Part shown: positions 43,193 to 55,460 of the stretch, piece after piece
Layout of the letters: each line of letters opens with the position of its first letter
Numbering within the stretch: position 1 is the first letter of the stretch
NCBI GenBank assembly: GCA_029204225.1
Contig: CM055101.1
Span: forward strand, 33,175,683 to 33,239,682
Origin: Diphasiastrum complanatum
Taxonomy: Eukaryota; Streptophyta; Lycopodiopsida; Lycopodiales; Lycopodiaceae
Direction: 5' to 3'
DNA: 64,000 nucleotides
The notes under the pieces: generated by a model
Databases searched by the model: none
The model's input: the letters and a program-made list of their open reading frames with translations, nothing else
Told to the model about the DNA's origin: nothing
Translations under genes and position numbers: made by a program

Positions 43193-43558
43193 ATGAAAGT
43201 CTTGATTTCAAGCACTAAGTTGAGAGGACTTAGTTAGAATTCTTTGAAATTTAAATTGTAAAAGAAAAAAAATTATTTTCAATGTTTTCAAAATTTGTGG
43301 ATTTACTGTAATTGGCTTCAAATGTATTTTATGAGTTATTTTCATGAAAGTCGAGTTAGACTATCAAAACACCATATATATATATATATATATTTTGCTT
43401 ATTCTTAATATTTTTTATTATAAAAATTCTAATTTTTTAGCATTTTACAATGGTTTTTTTTTTTTTTTTTTTTTTTGCTAAAGAGCATATTGTTTGCAAA
43501 AAAAATTGTGGTTTTCGAAAAAAATTTCATGAAAAAACATGTTTTTGGCAAAAATTTT
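43193..43558. other. AT-rich 3' flank with (AT)n and poly-T
   Basis: Contains atatatatatatata at about 43374-43393 and a run of about 27 T at 43450-43476. No gene seen. Confidence 0.6.
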
Positions 43559-43862
43559 AAGGACATTACTCTCTATACAAAGCAAGTTGGGTCACTTATC
43601 TATCTAACCATCACAAGACCAGATCTAAGCTATTTTGTTGGTAGATTGAGTCAATTCATGCAAGATCCTAGTGAGGAGCATTGGAAGCTAGAAAAACGAC
43701 TTTTGAGGTACATCATTGGAACTCAAGATTTTATTGTATGAGGGATCATCACCTAACTTGTTTGGATTTCAGATTCAGACTTTGCTGGAGATATAATGGA
43801 TAGGAAATTCATTAGTGCTCATTGTATTTTCATAGCTGATGGAGCTATATCATGGATTTCTG
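43559..43862 (+). pseudogene. Ty1/copia RT end and RNase H start (family G)
   Basis: DITLYTKQVGSLIYLTITRP, LSYFVGRLSQFMQDPSEEHW, RLLRYIIGTQDF, then after a shift DSDFAGDIMDRKFIS and DGAISWIS, where it stops and family N gag begins. Close in wording to 31334-31690. Confidence 0.8.
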
Positions 43863-43897
43863 TATTGGGTTTCTTTCTTGCCTAACCTCAACCCAAG

Positions 43898-44320
43898 ATG
43901 AAGACCTTGCTATTTGCCAGCGAATTATGGGATGTTGTTACAGGTACAGAAGTAAAACCTGAAGAAGATGACTCAAAGAGAAAATCGAAGGACGGTAAAG
44001 CTTTCGCGCTTATTATCCTCAATATATCAGATACACAGATTGGACCCATAGCTGAAGCTAAAACATCAAGAGACGTTTGGGACATTTTGAACTCACTATA
44101 TGACGTGAGGGACGTAACTACTAAGTTACATCTACGAAGGAAATTCTTCACATTCAAAATGTCTACTAGTGATTCTCTTCAGAGTCACATTAACCAATTT
44201 ATTTATGGCTTGAAGCAATCTAGTCAAGCATGGTTTCAAAGGATCAATACTTTTCTCATTGATCACGACTATACACCTAGCTCTTCAGATTCAAACGTTT
44301 ACTTCAAAGTAATGCAGTAG
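43898..44320 (+). pseudogene. In-frame gag-RT fusion of copia family N
   Basis: An open 140-codon frame. Residues 1-103 are UBN2-type gag (LLFASELWDVVTGTEVKPEE, SRDVWDILNSLYDVRD, TKLHLRRKFFTFKM). Residues 104-140 are RT (IYGLKQSSQAWFQRINTFLI, DHDYTPSSSDSNVYF). Zinc knuckle, protease, integrase and half of RT are deleted, and the joint (INQF-IYGLKQ) preserves the frame. A TAG follows; RT continues downstream in the next frame. Confidence 0.85.
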
Positions 44321-45262
44321 TCTTTTATCATTATCACATTATACTTGGATGATACATTGCTTTTCAACAATAGTACCGATCTGATAAAAGAGGAAAAGAC
44401 AATGCTATCTTCTGAATTCGACATAACCGATCTGGGTGAAGCTCATTTCTGCCCTGGTATACAAATCCACAGAGACAAAAAGCAGAAGTTGATCTACATT
44501 ACACAATAGAGGTATATCTACAACATTTTAGTCAAATATAATCTGATCAATTGTCAGTTAGCTCTCTGACCAATGAAACCAAGACTCAAATTGTCAAAGG
44601 ACCAGTGTCCCCAAACAATTCATGAGAAGCAGCAGATGCGTGAGTATCCTTACCATTCTATTATAGGATCTCTTATGTACGCCATAATCTGCACCAAGCT
44701 AGACATAGCTTTTGCAGTCAGCTCTCTCAGTCAATTTATGACTAATCCTAGTATAACACATTGGAAGGCTCTTATCAGAGTCATGAGATATCTTTGAGCT
44801 ACTATGGACTTTTGCATTTGTTATGGAGCAATCGGCAATGACAAACTCAATTTCCTCAGTGGTTACACAAATGCGAACTGGGCAAGAGGTGTAGACACTC
44901 GTAAATCTACTTCCAGATTTACATTATTCCTCAACAATGGTCCAATTTCCTGGAACAGTCGCAAGCAATCTTCAATAGCTCTATCTTCCACTAAATCAGA
45001 GTATATCGTAGCCTCTCAAGCTACAAAGGAAGCAATTTGGCTGAGGAGCTTACTCTCAGATATCGGTCTGAATCAATATGCCCCGACGACATTATATTGT
45101 GATAATCAAAGTGCCATTGCTTTATCAGCCAGTCCTAGATTTCATTCCAAGAGTAAGCACATTGAATTGAAGTATCATTTTGTCAAAAGCAAAGTTCTCA
45201 ATGAAGAGGTCAGATTGCAGTATTGTAGAACACAAGAAATGACAACAGATGTTTTTACTTAA
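44321..45262 (+). pseudogene. Ty1/copia RT end and RNase H, element N1
   Basis: Follows the gag-RT fusion: ITLYLDDTLLFNNST (YLDD in place of YVDD), DITDLGEAHFCPGIQIH, then a stop, SIIGSLMYAIICTKLDIAFA, GYTNANWARGVDTRKSTS, ISWNSRKQSSIALSSTKSEY, TTLYCDNQSAIALSASPRFH and SKSKHIELKYHFVKSK. It ends EMTTDVFT about 85 bp before the LTR start at 45347. One stop near 44795. Confidence 0.88.
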
Positions 45263-45346
45263 GCATTAAGTTTGGATAACACAAAAGATTCTGTGTAGAA
45301 CTAAGTTTGAAGGTCAAGGCATTCAAGGATTCAGATTAAGATGGAG

Positions 45347-46046
45347 TGTTGGATTATTCTCCTTCTTACCAATCGTCTAATCAGTTTTAATCTTCGTCCA
45401 TTGTTTATCCAGTTCTGCGGATTTTCTCACGTGTTTACATACTCTACAAAATTACAAGTGTTTTTACACAGTCTATAGAATTACACGGAGTTTACGACAA
45501 TGTCGCATTTTTCGTCTGACAAAAATCTCGTATGAAAATGCAATCTCGATTTTTTGCATTTTTTGCCTGTCAGGAATCTCATGCAAATATGCAAAGTGAA
45601 ATTTTTTGCTTTTTCCAAAGAGCCTCAAATGATGACTCTGGCAAAGTGTGCGGCAATCCTAAATGAGATTTAAGGGCACCTTCGTCTTTTTTGCTTTTTT
45701 GCAAAAAAGCCGACAGTGTCACATGTGGCTGTTTTAGTTCATTTCTGCAGAGCTACAGTTTTGGTTCATTTATGCAGACAGAACGTTTACGGCCAATTTT
45801 GCTGCTTATCAACAATCAATGACAAGGACCAGATGCTTAACTATTTGGCTACGTAATCACTGTAGTACTGACGATTTCAAAGTTAGTTACTATAAGTTCA
45901 AACGTGATCTCTATCACTATTGTCTTGTTTGAAATTGATAGGCATAGTCATGCATTGGAAAGATGAAGATAGTTTATTCCGCCATGCATGAAAGGTTTTC
46001 ATTTCTTTTTGAGCTAGACCTATCTTCTGCATACCACTTTCCAACA
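45347..46046 (+). repeat. LTR region downstream of N1 (composite)
   Basis: Starts TGTTGGATTATTCTCC after a purine tract (attaagatggag), like the N2 LTR at 51490, and ends ...ACTTTCCAACA joined directly to integrase code of element M. The last 80 bp match the LTR end at 53313-53395 (reverse strand), which precedes a gypsy-like gag. It is either a single 700-bp LTR or an N LTR start fused to another LTR end. Confidence 0.6.
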
Positions 46047-48281
46047 TATATCTCCAATGCTTTTAAAGATTTTTGTGATCAAGGAGGGATTAACAAAGAA
46101 TTATCTTGTCCCTACACCCCTCAACAAAATGGGGTAGCCGAGAGGAGGAATAGGACATTGTGTGAATGTTCTACAGCCTTAAGGATTGATTCATGTTTAC
46201 CAAAAGCTTTTTGGGGAGAAGCTCTCACTTGTGCTAACCATTTGATGAATAGAGTTCCATGTAGCTCTATTGAAGGCAAAACACCCTTTGAAGTCTTGTA
46301 TGGGAGGAAGCCAAATCTCAAGGACTTAAAGGTGTTTGGATGCATTTGCTATGTGCATACACCTTTGGAGAATAGGACCAAGGAAGATCCATCATCAATC
46401 AAAGGTATTATGCTCGGGTATGGCAAAGCAAGCAAGGGATATAAGGTATACATTCCATCTTCCAACAAGTTTGTGGTTTCTAGAGATATCATTTTTGATG
46501 AGGATAATATGCATAAACTTGTTGATGGCTCAATCAAATCACCTATCAAGAGGGAGGTGGCCGAGGATCAAGATGTCATAGATCTTGAGGGGGAGCTAGA
46601 CCCAAGTGAACCAATCACTCCAAGAAGATCATCAAGGGTAAGAATGGAGCCATTGAGGCTCACATACCAAGAGAAGGGGAAGCAAGCCGAGGGTAATCCA
46701 TCTTCATCCTTTGCACTCATTTCAAGTTTTGAAGAACCTTCATGTGTAGAAGATGCATTGAGCTCAAAGGAATGGTTTCAAGATATGATAGATGAATATA
46801 ATGCTTTGATGGAGAATGGCACATGGATCCTTGTTGATAGACCTGTTAAGAATGTGATTGGATGTAAATGGGTTTTTAAGCTAAAACTCAATATGGATGG
46901 AAGCATAAGCAAACACAAGGCAAGGTTAGTTGCCAAAGGATATGCTCAAGCAAAGGGCATAGATTTTAAAGAAACTTTTGCACCCGTGGCCAAGATGGTC
47001 ACAGTAAGGTTACTTCTTGCACTTGCTTCACATTTTAGTTGGATGCTCTTTCAAATATGTGTTTCTAATGCATTCTTAAATGGTTATTTGGAAGAATACA
47101 TCTTCATGGAGCAGCCCCAAGGCCACATCAAGCTCAGGATGGAAGGTAAAGTATGTCATCTTCAAAGGAGCTTATATGGTTTGAAGCAAGCATCAAGATC
47201 TTGGAATTCAAGACTTCATGATTTCTTAATTTCTATTGGATTCACTCAAAGTGAATATGATCTAACTTTGTACATAATGTATAATGTAAATGGCATTTTA
47301 CTTTTATTGATTTATGTAGATGACATCATCCTTAATGGTGATAACATTGATGGTATTGAGAAAACCAAGAAAAATCTATCACTAAAATTTAAGATGGTAG
47401 ATCTTGGTCAACTTCACTTTATATTGGGAATAGAAGTACTTAGAGGTTCAAATCTCATCTTCATTAGTCAAACTAAGTTTTCTCAAAGTTTGCTCAATAG
47501 ATTCAAGATGCAAGATTGCAAGCATGTAGAAACACCAATGGAGCAAGATGTAAAAGTGCTCAGTAAAAGTGATGAAGCATCCTTTATGGACATCACTCTT
47601 TATAGGCAACTTATAGGCTCCTTAATGTGGATCACCATAACTAGGCCTGATCTATGCTTTAGTGTGTGTAGGCTAAGTCAATATATGCAAGATCCATTAG
47701 TGATACATTGGAAAAATGCTAAAAGGATCTTGAGATACATCTCGGGTACTCTAGATCATGGAATTCTCTATAGAGGAGATGTCATTGATTTGCATGCCTT
47801 TAGTGACTTGGATTTTGCAAGTGAAAAAAGGGATAGAAAGTCCACAAGTGCTTATGCAACATTCATTGGTGGAGGAGTAGTTTCTTGGTTGTCAAAGAAA
47901 CAAGAAACCATCACACTTTCTTCAACCGAAATCGAGTATAAAGCTCTCACCACTACAACAAAGGAGCTATTATGGACCAAGAGGCTACTTATGGAGTTGA
48001 AAGTCATAATTTTAGATGTTGTTCCAACTCTCTACAATGACAACATTTCATCCCAACACCTTGCAACCAATCCAATCTTCCATGCAAGGCCAAAACATAT
48101 TGAGATCTCTCATCATTTTGTGAGAGAGAAGGTGCAATCAAAGGAGATATCTTTGGAGCATGTGGAAAGTAGTGAATGTGCTGATATTCTCACTAAACCA
48201 CTTCAAAGAGCTGCATTTGTGAAGTTAAGATCATCCCTAGGGTTGATAAGCAAGTCTATGTTATCTTCAAACTACTTGTGA
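46047..48281 (+). pseudogene. Ty1/copia integrase (partial), RT and RNase H, element M
   Basis: A single long open frame; the upstream codons before 46047 are LTR. It starts in the integrase between the second and third catalytic residues (YISNAFKDFCDQGGI) and keeps PQQNGVAERRNRTLCE. RT is complete: NVIGCKWVFKLKLN, KHKARLVAKGYAQAKGIDF, SLYGLKQASRSWNSR, LLLIYVDDIILNGDN. RNase H: AFSDLDFASEKRDRKS, VVSWLSKKQETITLSSTEIE, LYNDNISSQHLATNPIFHAR. In RNase H, DSDFAGDK is DLDFASEK. RT and RNase H frames are unbroken. Gag, protease, the integrase N-terminus and the 5' LTR are gone. Closely related to element E. Confidence 0.92.
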
Positions 48282-48288
48282 GGAGGAG
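48280..48288 (+). other. Polypurine tract of element M
   Basis: GAGGAGGAG immediately before the LTR start TGTTATG at 48289. Confidence 0.85.
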
Positions 48289-49671
48289 TGTTATGATTAC
48301 ACAAGCTAGTTTGCACAATAACCACTTGTAAATGACTTTGAGGCCATGTTGTGGGATGTCACATGTGCCAAAGGCATAGGATACCTGATTTTAAGTCAAA
48401 TCATGAATCTAGCTTTGGAATGGCACCTTTGGGATATGTCCAAAGAGTGCATAGATAGGGTAGAGAAAAAGTAGGAGCCAAAAATAGCATTTTTCTCATT
48501 GTTTTTGGATCTCAAGTCATTGACCCTAAATAGGGTGGATCAAGTGGATCTTTAGGTTAGATGTTAGGGTTAGGTTATGATGAATATGTGAAAGTACTGT
48601 ACTTTAGGACCATGAATGGATCTACAAAATATCCACAAGAGTGATTGGATGCTTGCTTAACAATCTATCAAAAAACTAGACACAAAAAGTTGATCTAGAT
48701 TGGCAATTTGACAAACAACAAGCATTAACAATCAAAAGACTTGATCAACATTGAAATCCGAGCCCACATGTGTGTAATACAGGCTGTAGTATGGCCTTCA
48801 ACCTGAGAAACATGTAGAAATTAATTTGGTTTCATTTGGATGACAAAAACTCAATGTACATAATGAACTAGCTTGAGATTGCCAATGAGCTCCAAAGATT
48901 TTCTATCTTTTCACTATGGGAGCTTGGATACATAGCAGATTCGACTTCCTTCTTGAAGTTAGGTGGATTTCTAGCATGTAATAAGGAAGTTAACTCACTC
49001 TTCTTGCCCTAAAATGAAACCCTAGCCTAGATCCTAGAGTTATGCTTGGTAGGTAGCTAGTTGGTCAAATTTTCACCTTAAACTTAGGTGTAGGTCCTAT
49101 AAAGTAGGGATGACCACCAGATAGACATGACCAACTCTCTTGACTTGACCTAACCTTCATTAGGATTGGATTTCCACGTGGCATTTTGGCCATACATGTG
49201 TGGAACCCAATTATGTACAAAATTTACACTATTTTTCATGGTTTTTGATCAAGCTAGATTTGTAAATTTTTGGCAATTCTTCACAGAATACATAGAGGCC
49301 CTAATATGCTCAGATTTGAGCTCTACATGTATAAATATGTGATGGGATTTCCATATAATAATGAGCAAAATCAAGATTTTCCTTCTTGATTAGTTTAAGT
49401 CTATGATTTGATTGATGAATGCTATTGGCATATGAGTTTTTGTGATGATTGAATGAGTTTGGAGTTGCAGGTACAGTACATAGGTAGCAGCAGGCCGCAC
49501 TTTCAAATGTGTGAAGAGTTTTGGAGCTAATTCATGGAGTTCAAGCCAAGATAAGCTAGGAATCAATGCATTTATTATTAATCTAGCTTCTAAATCTTGT
49601 TTGGATCTTAAGTAGGTGCTTTCTAAATCATTTCTAGGATAAAATGGGATCATTTTGCTACATTTTTATCA
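48289..49671 (+). repeat. 3' LTR of element M, split by a solo LTR
   Basis: TGTTATGATTACACAAGC ... TTTTTATCA; related throughout to 4783-5401. The 699-bp solo LTR at 48587-49285 plus a 5-bp duplication interrupts it, leaving about 679 bp of host LTR. TATAAATA at 49330-49337. The equivalent of the CACACGTGTG site is eroded (caaatgtgtg near 49504). Confidence 0.9.
48587..49285. mobile_element. Solo LTR inserted in the LTR of element M, 5-bp target duplication
   Basis: Begins TGTGAAAGTACTG and ends ...CAATTCTTCACA, flanked by gaata at 48582-48586 and 49286-49290. The empty site exists in the related LTR (gatgaatacatag near 5071). No internal sequence or primer site, so it formed by LTR-LTR recombination. 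It carries CACATGTGTG near 48762 followed by gtagtatggcc, as in the other LTRs. Orientation is probably minus, by comparison with the 42149 LTR. Confidence 0.92.
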
Positions 49672-49929
49672 AGAACTATTACCTGAGAAAATACTCTGAC
49701 GACAAGTCAAGCTTTTCTTCTGTCAATGCTTCCATTTGCTTTGTACTTGACTTTGAAAATCCATTTGCAATCAATCACGTTTCTGGTAGCAGGTAATTCA
49801 ACAATCATCCATGTCTGGTTCTTGATAAGAGATGAATACCCTTTATCCATAGCTTATTTCCAGAGATAAAAATCGGGCTGACTAAGTGTCTCTTCGACAA
49901 TCGTTGGCTCCTGAACAAGGTAGGCTGCA
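49672..49929 (-). pseudogene. Inverted RT segment of copia element N2
   Basis: Minus strand: QPDFYLWK, YSSLIKNQTWMIVELPATRN, VIDCKWIFKVKYKANGSIDR, then RKA. This is the N-terminal RT of the same family as the plus-strand RT that starts at 49930, which resumes a few codons later (NVDYTEIFSPVVKHSSI). So a 250-bp piece of one RT has been flipped in place. Confidence 0.75.
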
Positions 49930-50416
49930 GGTGGTCTGCACAACGTTGATTACACTGAGATCTTCAGTCCAGTAGTCAAGCATTCTTCTATTTGACTTTT
50001 ATTATCATTTGCCATTGCAGCAGATTTGGAAATACATCATATGGATGTACATACATCATATCTCAATGGAGTTATCGAAGAAGAAATCTACATGGTGCAA
50101 CCCGTAGGTAATATTATTGAAGGTAAACACAATCATGTATGCAAACTCCATAAGGCACTTTATGGCTTGAAGCAATCTACTCGAGCATGGTTTCAAAGGA
50201 TCAATACTTTTCTTATTGATCACAACTACACACCTAGCTCTTCAGATTCAAATTTTACTTTAAGACAATGCAGCAGTCTTTTATCATCATCACTTTATAC
50301 GTGGACGACACATTGCTCTTTGGCAACAGTATCGGTCTAATAAAAGAAGGCAAGACATTTCACATGACCGATCTGGACGAAGCTCATTTCTACCTTGGTA
50401 TTCAAATCCACAGAGA
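49930..50416 (+). pseudogene. Ty1/copia reverse transcriptase, element N2
   Basis: VDYTEIFSPVVKHSSI, EIHHMDVHTSYLNGVIEEEI, KLHKALYGLKQSTRAWFQR, ITLYVDDTLLFGNSIG, MTDLDEAHFYLGIQIHRDS. Stops and one frameshift (near 50260). At 50417 it runs in frame into a foreign segment. Confidence 0.85.
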
Positions 50417-50700
50417 CTCTTATGTCAAGGATCTTGTAAGGTTTGAGGAGGATCCTACATGTGATCAAGATCTTGAAGGTCCATCTCAAGATCCGAGGAC
50501 TCCAAGGAGATCTACAAGAAGGAAGGCTGAGCCCTCAAGGTTCACCTATGTTGACAAAGGTGAACAAAGGGAAGGTCTACATTCACTTACCTCTTACACT
50601 TTTCTAACTTCTATGTTTGATGAGATAAGTTGCTTTGAAGAAGCTATGGAGTCACAAGAATGGAGCGATGCCATGCAAAAAGAGTATGATGCTCTTATGT
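50417..50700 (+). repeat. Segment of element A family pasted into element N2
   Basis: About 280 bp nearly identical to 3095-3366 (integrase-RT linker and RT start; FEEAMESQEWSDAMQKEYDA). It lies between N2 blocks IQIHRDS and SKVDLHYSAKVHLQYVSQI, which are adjacent in N1. The frame is open across both joints. Confidence 0.88.
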
Positions 50701-51489
50701 CGAAAGTTGATTTACATTACTCAGCAAAGGTACATCTACAATATGTTAGTCAGATATAATCTGGTTAATTTCAAGATAGCTCTCTCACCAATGGAACCAG
50801 GTCTCAAAATGTCAAAGGACCAGTGTCCCCAAACAATTAAAGAGAAGGAACAGATGCGTGAGTATCCTTATCATTTGATAATAGGATCTCTTATGTATGC
50901 AATGATTTGTACTAGGCCAGACATAGCTTTTGCAATCATCTCCTTAAGTCAGTTTATGACTAATCCTGGTATGACACATTGGAAGACTCTTATTAGAGTC
51001 ATGAGATATCTTCGAGCTACTATTGACTATTGCATTTGTTATGGAGTAGTCGACAACGACAAACTCAATTTACTCATTGGTTTCACGGATGCAAGTTGGG
51101 CAGGAGATGTAGACACTCACTTATGGATTTACATTCTTTCTCAACAATGGTCCTATTTCCTAGAACACTCGCAAGCAATCTTTGATAGCTCTATCTTCTA
51201 CAAAATCAGAGTATATCCGCAGCCTCACAAGCTACAAAGGAAGCAATTTGGTTGAGAAACTTAATTTCAGATATCAGACTGAATCAATATGCTCCAACAC
51301 TATTATTTTGTTAATTAAAGTGCCATTGCCTTGTCAGCCAATCCTAGATTTCAGTCTAGGAGTAAGCACATTGAACTCAAATATCACTATGTCAGAAGCA
51401 AAGTTCTCGAAGCTTGGATGCACACATGAAGTTTTGTGCAAAACTAAGTTTAAAGGTCAAGGCATTCATGGATTCAGATTAAGGGAGAG
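50701..51489 (+). pseudogene. Ty1/copia RT end and RNase H, element N2
   Basis: SKVDLHYSAKVHLQYVSQI, then a shift, SPMEPGLKMSKDQCPQTIKE, IIGSLMYAMICTRPDIAFAI, LIRVMRYLRATIDYCICYGV, GFTDASWAGDVDT, LSSTKSEY. The region 51150-51480 is shifted and decayed. Ends in a purine tract (aagggagag) before the LTR. Confidence 0.85.
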
Positions 51490-53300
<1,811 letters not shown>

Positions 53301-53395
53301 GAGCTCTGATACCATGTCGGAAAGAGGTATGCAGAAGATAGGCCTAGCTTGAAAAGAAACGAAAACCTTTCATGCATGGCAGAATAAACTATGTC
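53301..53395 (-). repeat. Primer-binding site and LTR 3' end
   Basis: Minus strand TGGTATCAGAGCTC (53299-53312) following an LTR end TTTCCGACA. The LTR part 53313-53395 is the reverse complement of 45968-46046. It is cut at about 53395 by the palindrome-ended transposon. Confidence 0.75.
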
Positions 53396-53404
53396 GTGAA
53401 ATTC

Positions 53405-55460
53405 AAACTACGTGGATTATCCACGCCAACTCCGACAGTCAGCAGCTGGGGCAAACCTCTAACACGCAGAGCCGAAAATGGGATTTTGCGTGGATAATCC
53501 ATGCCATAGTAAAAAAATTATAAAAAAGGCTCGACTTTCGCGTGGATAGTTATCCACACGAATTTTTTTTTATCCATGCGAAATCCAAAGAGCTGGGGCC
53601 GTGGATACCGTGTGGATAAAAAAAAAAATTATATTTATGCGGTATCCACGCAATTAAGTTTCTGGATTTTGTGTGGATTATCCACACGTGAATAATCCAC
53701 GCAAATGTTTTTGACCAAAAAAAAACATTTGGCGCGAATCAAAATGTGGTTCGCTCCTAAACTAGAGGTCGACTTTCTTTTTCTGTTGTGTGAGAGAGAT
53801 AAAAAGAGAGTATAGATGGGGATGAATGTGAGTGAGAAGATTGATAGTGTTTAGGGTTTTTAGTTCATTGATGGATGTTAATAGTATGTGTTTTGTGATC
53901 ATAAGTTTTAAGATCTTTTTTGTTTGTCATGTAGGCTTGGATATGAAAAATGAAAAAAGAGCTTTCATTGCAAAGTATTGAAAGATCAAGTGCATGCAAA
54001 AGGAAAAGCAAAGATTGCAAAACAATGGAGATACAATAGTAAAGGTAAATTCACATTTATTTTGATTCATTTGATATTTAGTTGATAACTTTGCGTTATC
54101 TATTGATGCATTATATTGTGGTTTCCATTACTTTCCATGTGCTTTCCATTACTTTCTATTGTGCATTCTAGCATGCAAATCATGTGCTAAAATAAATACA
54201 TTGCATTGAATTCATCAATAGATACATTTGCATTTCATTGATGTGCATTAAATAGACTATACATTGCATTGAATACATCAATAGATACATTTGCATTCAA
54301 TAGATGTGCATTCAGTAGTCTATACATTTGCATACACGAATTAAAAATATATGCTACACAATCTCACTACAAAAATTGAATCATAGTAAAAAATACTGCA
54401 CTTACAAATTGGGCCTCTAGATTGCCCCTTCCTCCCAATCCCACGTGACTTTGGCCATGTTTTAAGAGCTTCTCGGCAGCGGCCCTATGTTGTTGTCCAT
54501 ACTTTTGGGAATTGTTTTGCAACAATTCCCCTTTCACCTTCCTCCAATCCCTTTTGGAGCACCATCCAGGCTTCGTGGGATTCTTGGGATTCCTCACGGC
54601 TCTTCTCATCAAATGCCTTTTGTTTCCAATCCGAAGGCACATTGAATCCAAGGCCCAAGTCCTACTAGAAGTATTGGATTGAGGGAATTCAGAATATAAA
54701 GTCTCTATTATTCTATTTTTGTCTTCAAGCGATTGGGAGGACCAATCAATCATGTAATCTTTACCAAAATATAAAGCAATTAAATCACGCAAACGGGCAT
54801 GAACTACATTGCCATGCATATTTTTTATAACTCCACCACATGGATTAAGATCATAATACACACTACATGATTCCTGGGAAGGGGCATCTTCAGAAGCTCT
54901 TCTCTCGGATAATTCACCCGAAGAAAATAACACAAGATTTTTTATTCTATCTCTTTGTTGAGGAGATAGATTCTCAAACCACTCTTGATTATATTCTTCG
55001 GGCTCCTCACGAGCTCTGCTCCTAGATGGTCTCCCAGTTGACCTTCCACTTGACCTACCACTTGAAGACATTGTATCAAAGAAAAACTTTAAAAGTTAGA
55101 AAGTAGTGGAGAATGGGAGTGAAAGAGTAGTGAAGACTATTAGATTAGAAGAGTAAGCAATGATCAATAGTAAGCAAGAACAAGCAAGATCAATACCAAG
55201 CAAGATCAATAGAGCAAGCAATAGCAAGAGCAAGATCACTAGCAAGGAAGAGCAACCAAAAGCAAGCAAGCAAGATCTATAGAGCTTGGAAGAGCAATAG
55301 CAAGCAAGAGCACTAAATACTAGATTAGGAAAACCTATAGAACTTGAAAGCAAAAGAAGAGGAGCAAGAATGCTTGCGGAAATGCTGTTTTATTGGCATT
55401 CAAGTTTTGCGTGAATTATCCACGTAGAAGTTATCCACGCATGGATGTTCCACGTAGTTT
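53405..55460. mobile_element. Putative DNA transposon with palindromic subterminal repeats
   Basis: The ends are inverted: AAACTACGTGGATTATCCACG at the left (53405) and, read inward from the right (55460), AAACTACGTGGAACATCC. Both ends carry clusters of (G)TGGATtATCCAC(G) units: at least eight at 53408-53740 and three or four at 55409-55457. The interior has a transposase-associated ORF (54367-55071). It is inserted in an LTR (match to 45968-46046 breaks at about 53395). No convincing target duplication was found. Family assignment is open; subterminal repeat clusters plus this ORF recall CACTA elements. Confidence 0.55.
54367..55071 (-). CDS. Plant transposase-associated protein (Ptta/En/Spm, Transposase_24-like)
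   Basis: 234 codons from ATG 55071. Ser/Arg-rich N-terminus (SSGRSTGRPSRSRAREEPEE), then SPQQRDRIKNLVLFSSGEL. A core shows the spacing of PF03004: W near residue 110 (YMIDWSSQSLEDKNRIIETL), RTWALDSMCLRIGNKRH, a Pro block (NPTKPGW), then QHRAAAEKLLKHGQSHVGLG, which parallels the N-R...HTGGS signature. The family accompanies CACTA-type elements and probably binds element ends. The exon likely stops at a GTAAGT donor at about 54411, so the last dozen codons are probably intron. TAG of the stop is part of ttttTGTAGTG, like a CACTA terminus. Palindromic motif clusters flank it. Confidence 0.6.
   Translation of the reverse strand: MSSSGRSSGRSTGRPSRSRAREEPEEYNQEWFENLSPQQRDRIKNLVLFSSGELSERRASEDAPSQESCSVYYDLNPCGGVIKNMHGNVVHARLRDLIALYFGKDYMIDWSSQSLEDKNRIIETLYSEFPQSNTSSRTWALDSMCLRIGNKRHLMRRAVRNPKNPTKPGWCSKRDWRKVKGELLQNNSQKYGQQHRAAAEKLLKHGQSHVGLGGRGNLEAQFVSAVFFTMIQFL

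Noticed and set aside
53570-53700. Bacterial-type DnaA boxes (TTATCCACA) suggesting a replication origin
   Set aside because: The sequence is plant nuclear DNA; the 9-mers are part of a longer GTGGATTATCCAC palindrome that recurs at transposon ends.
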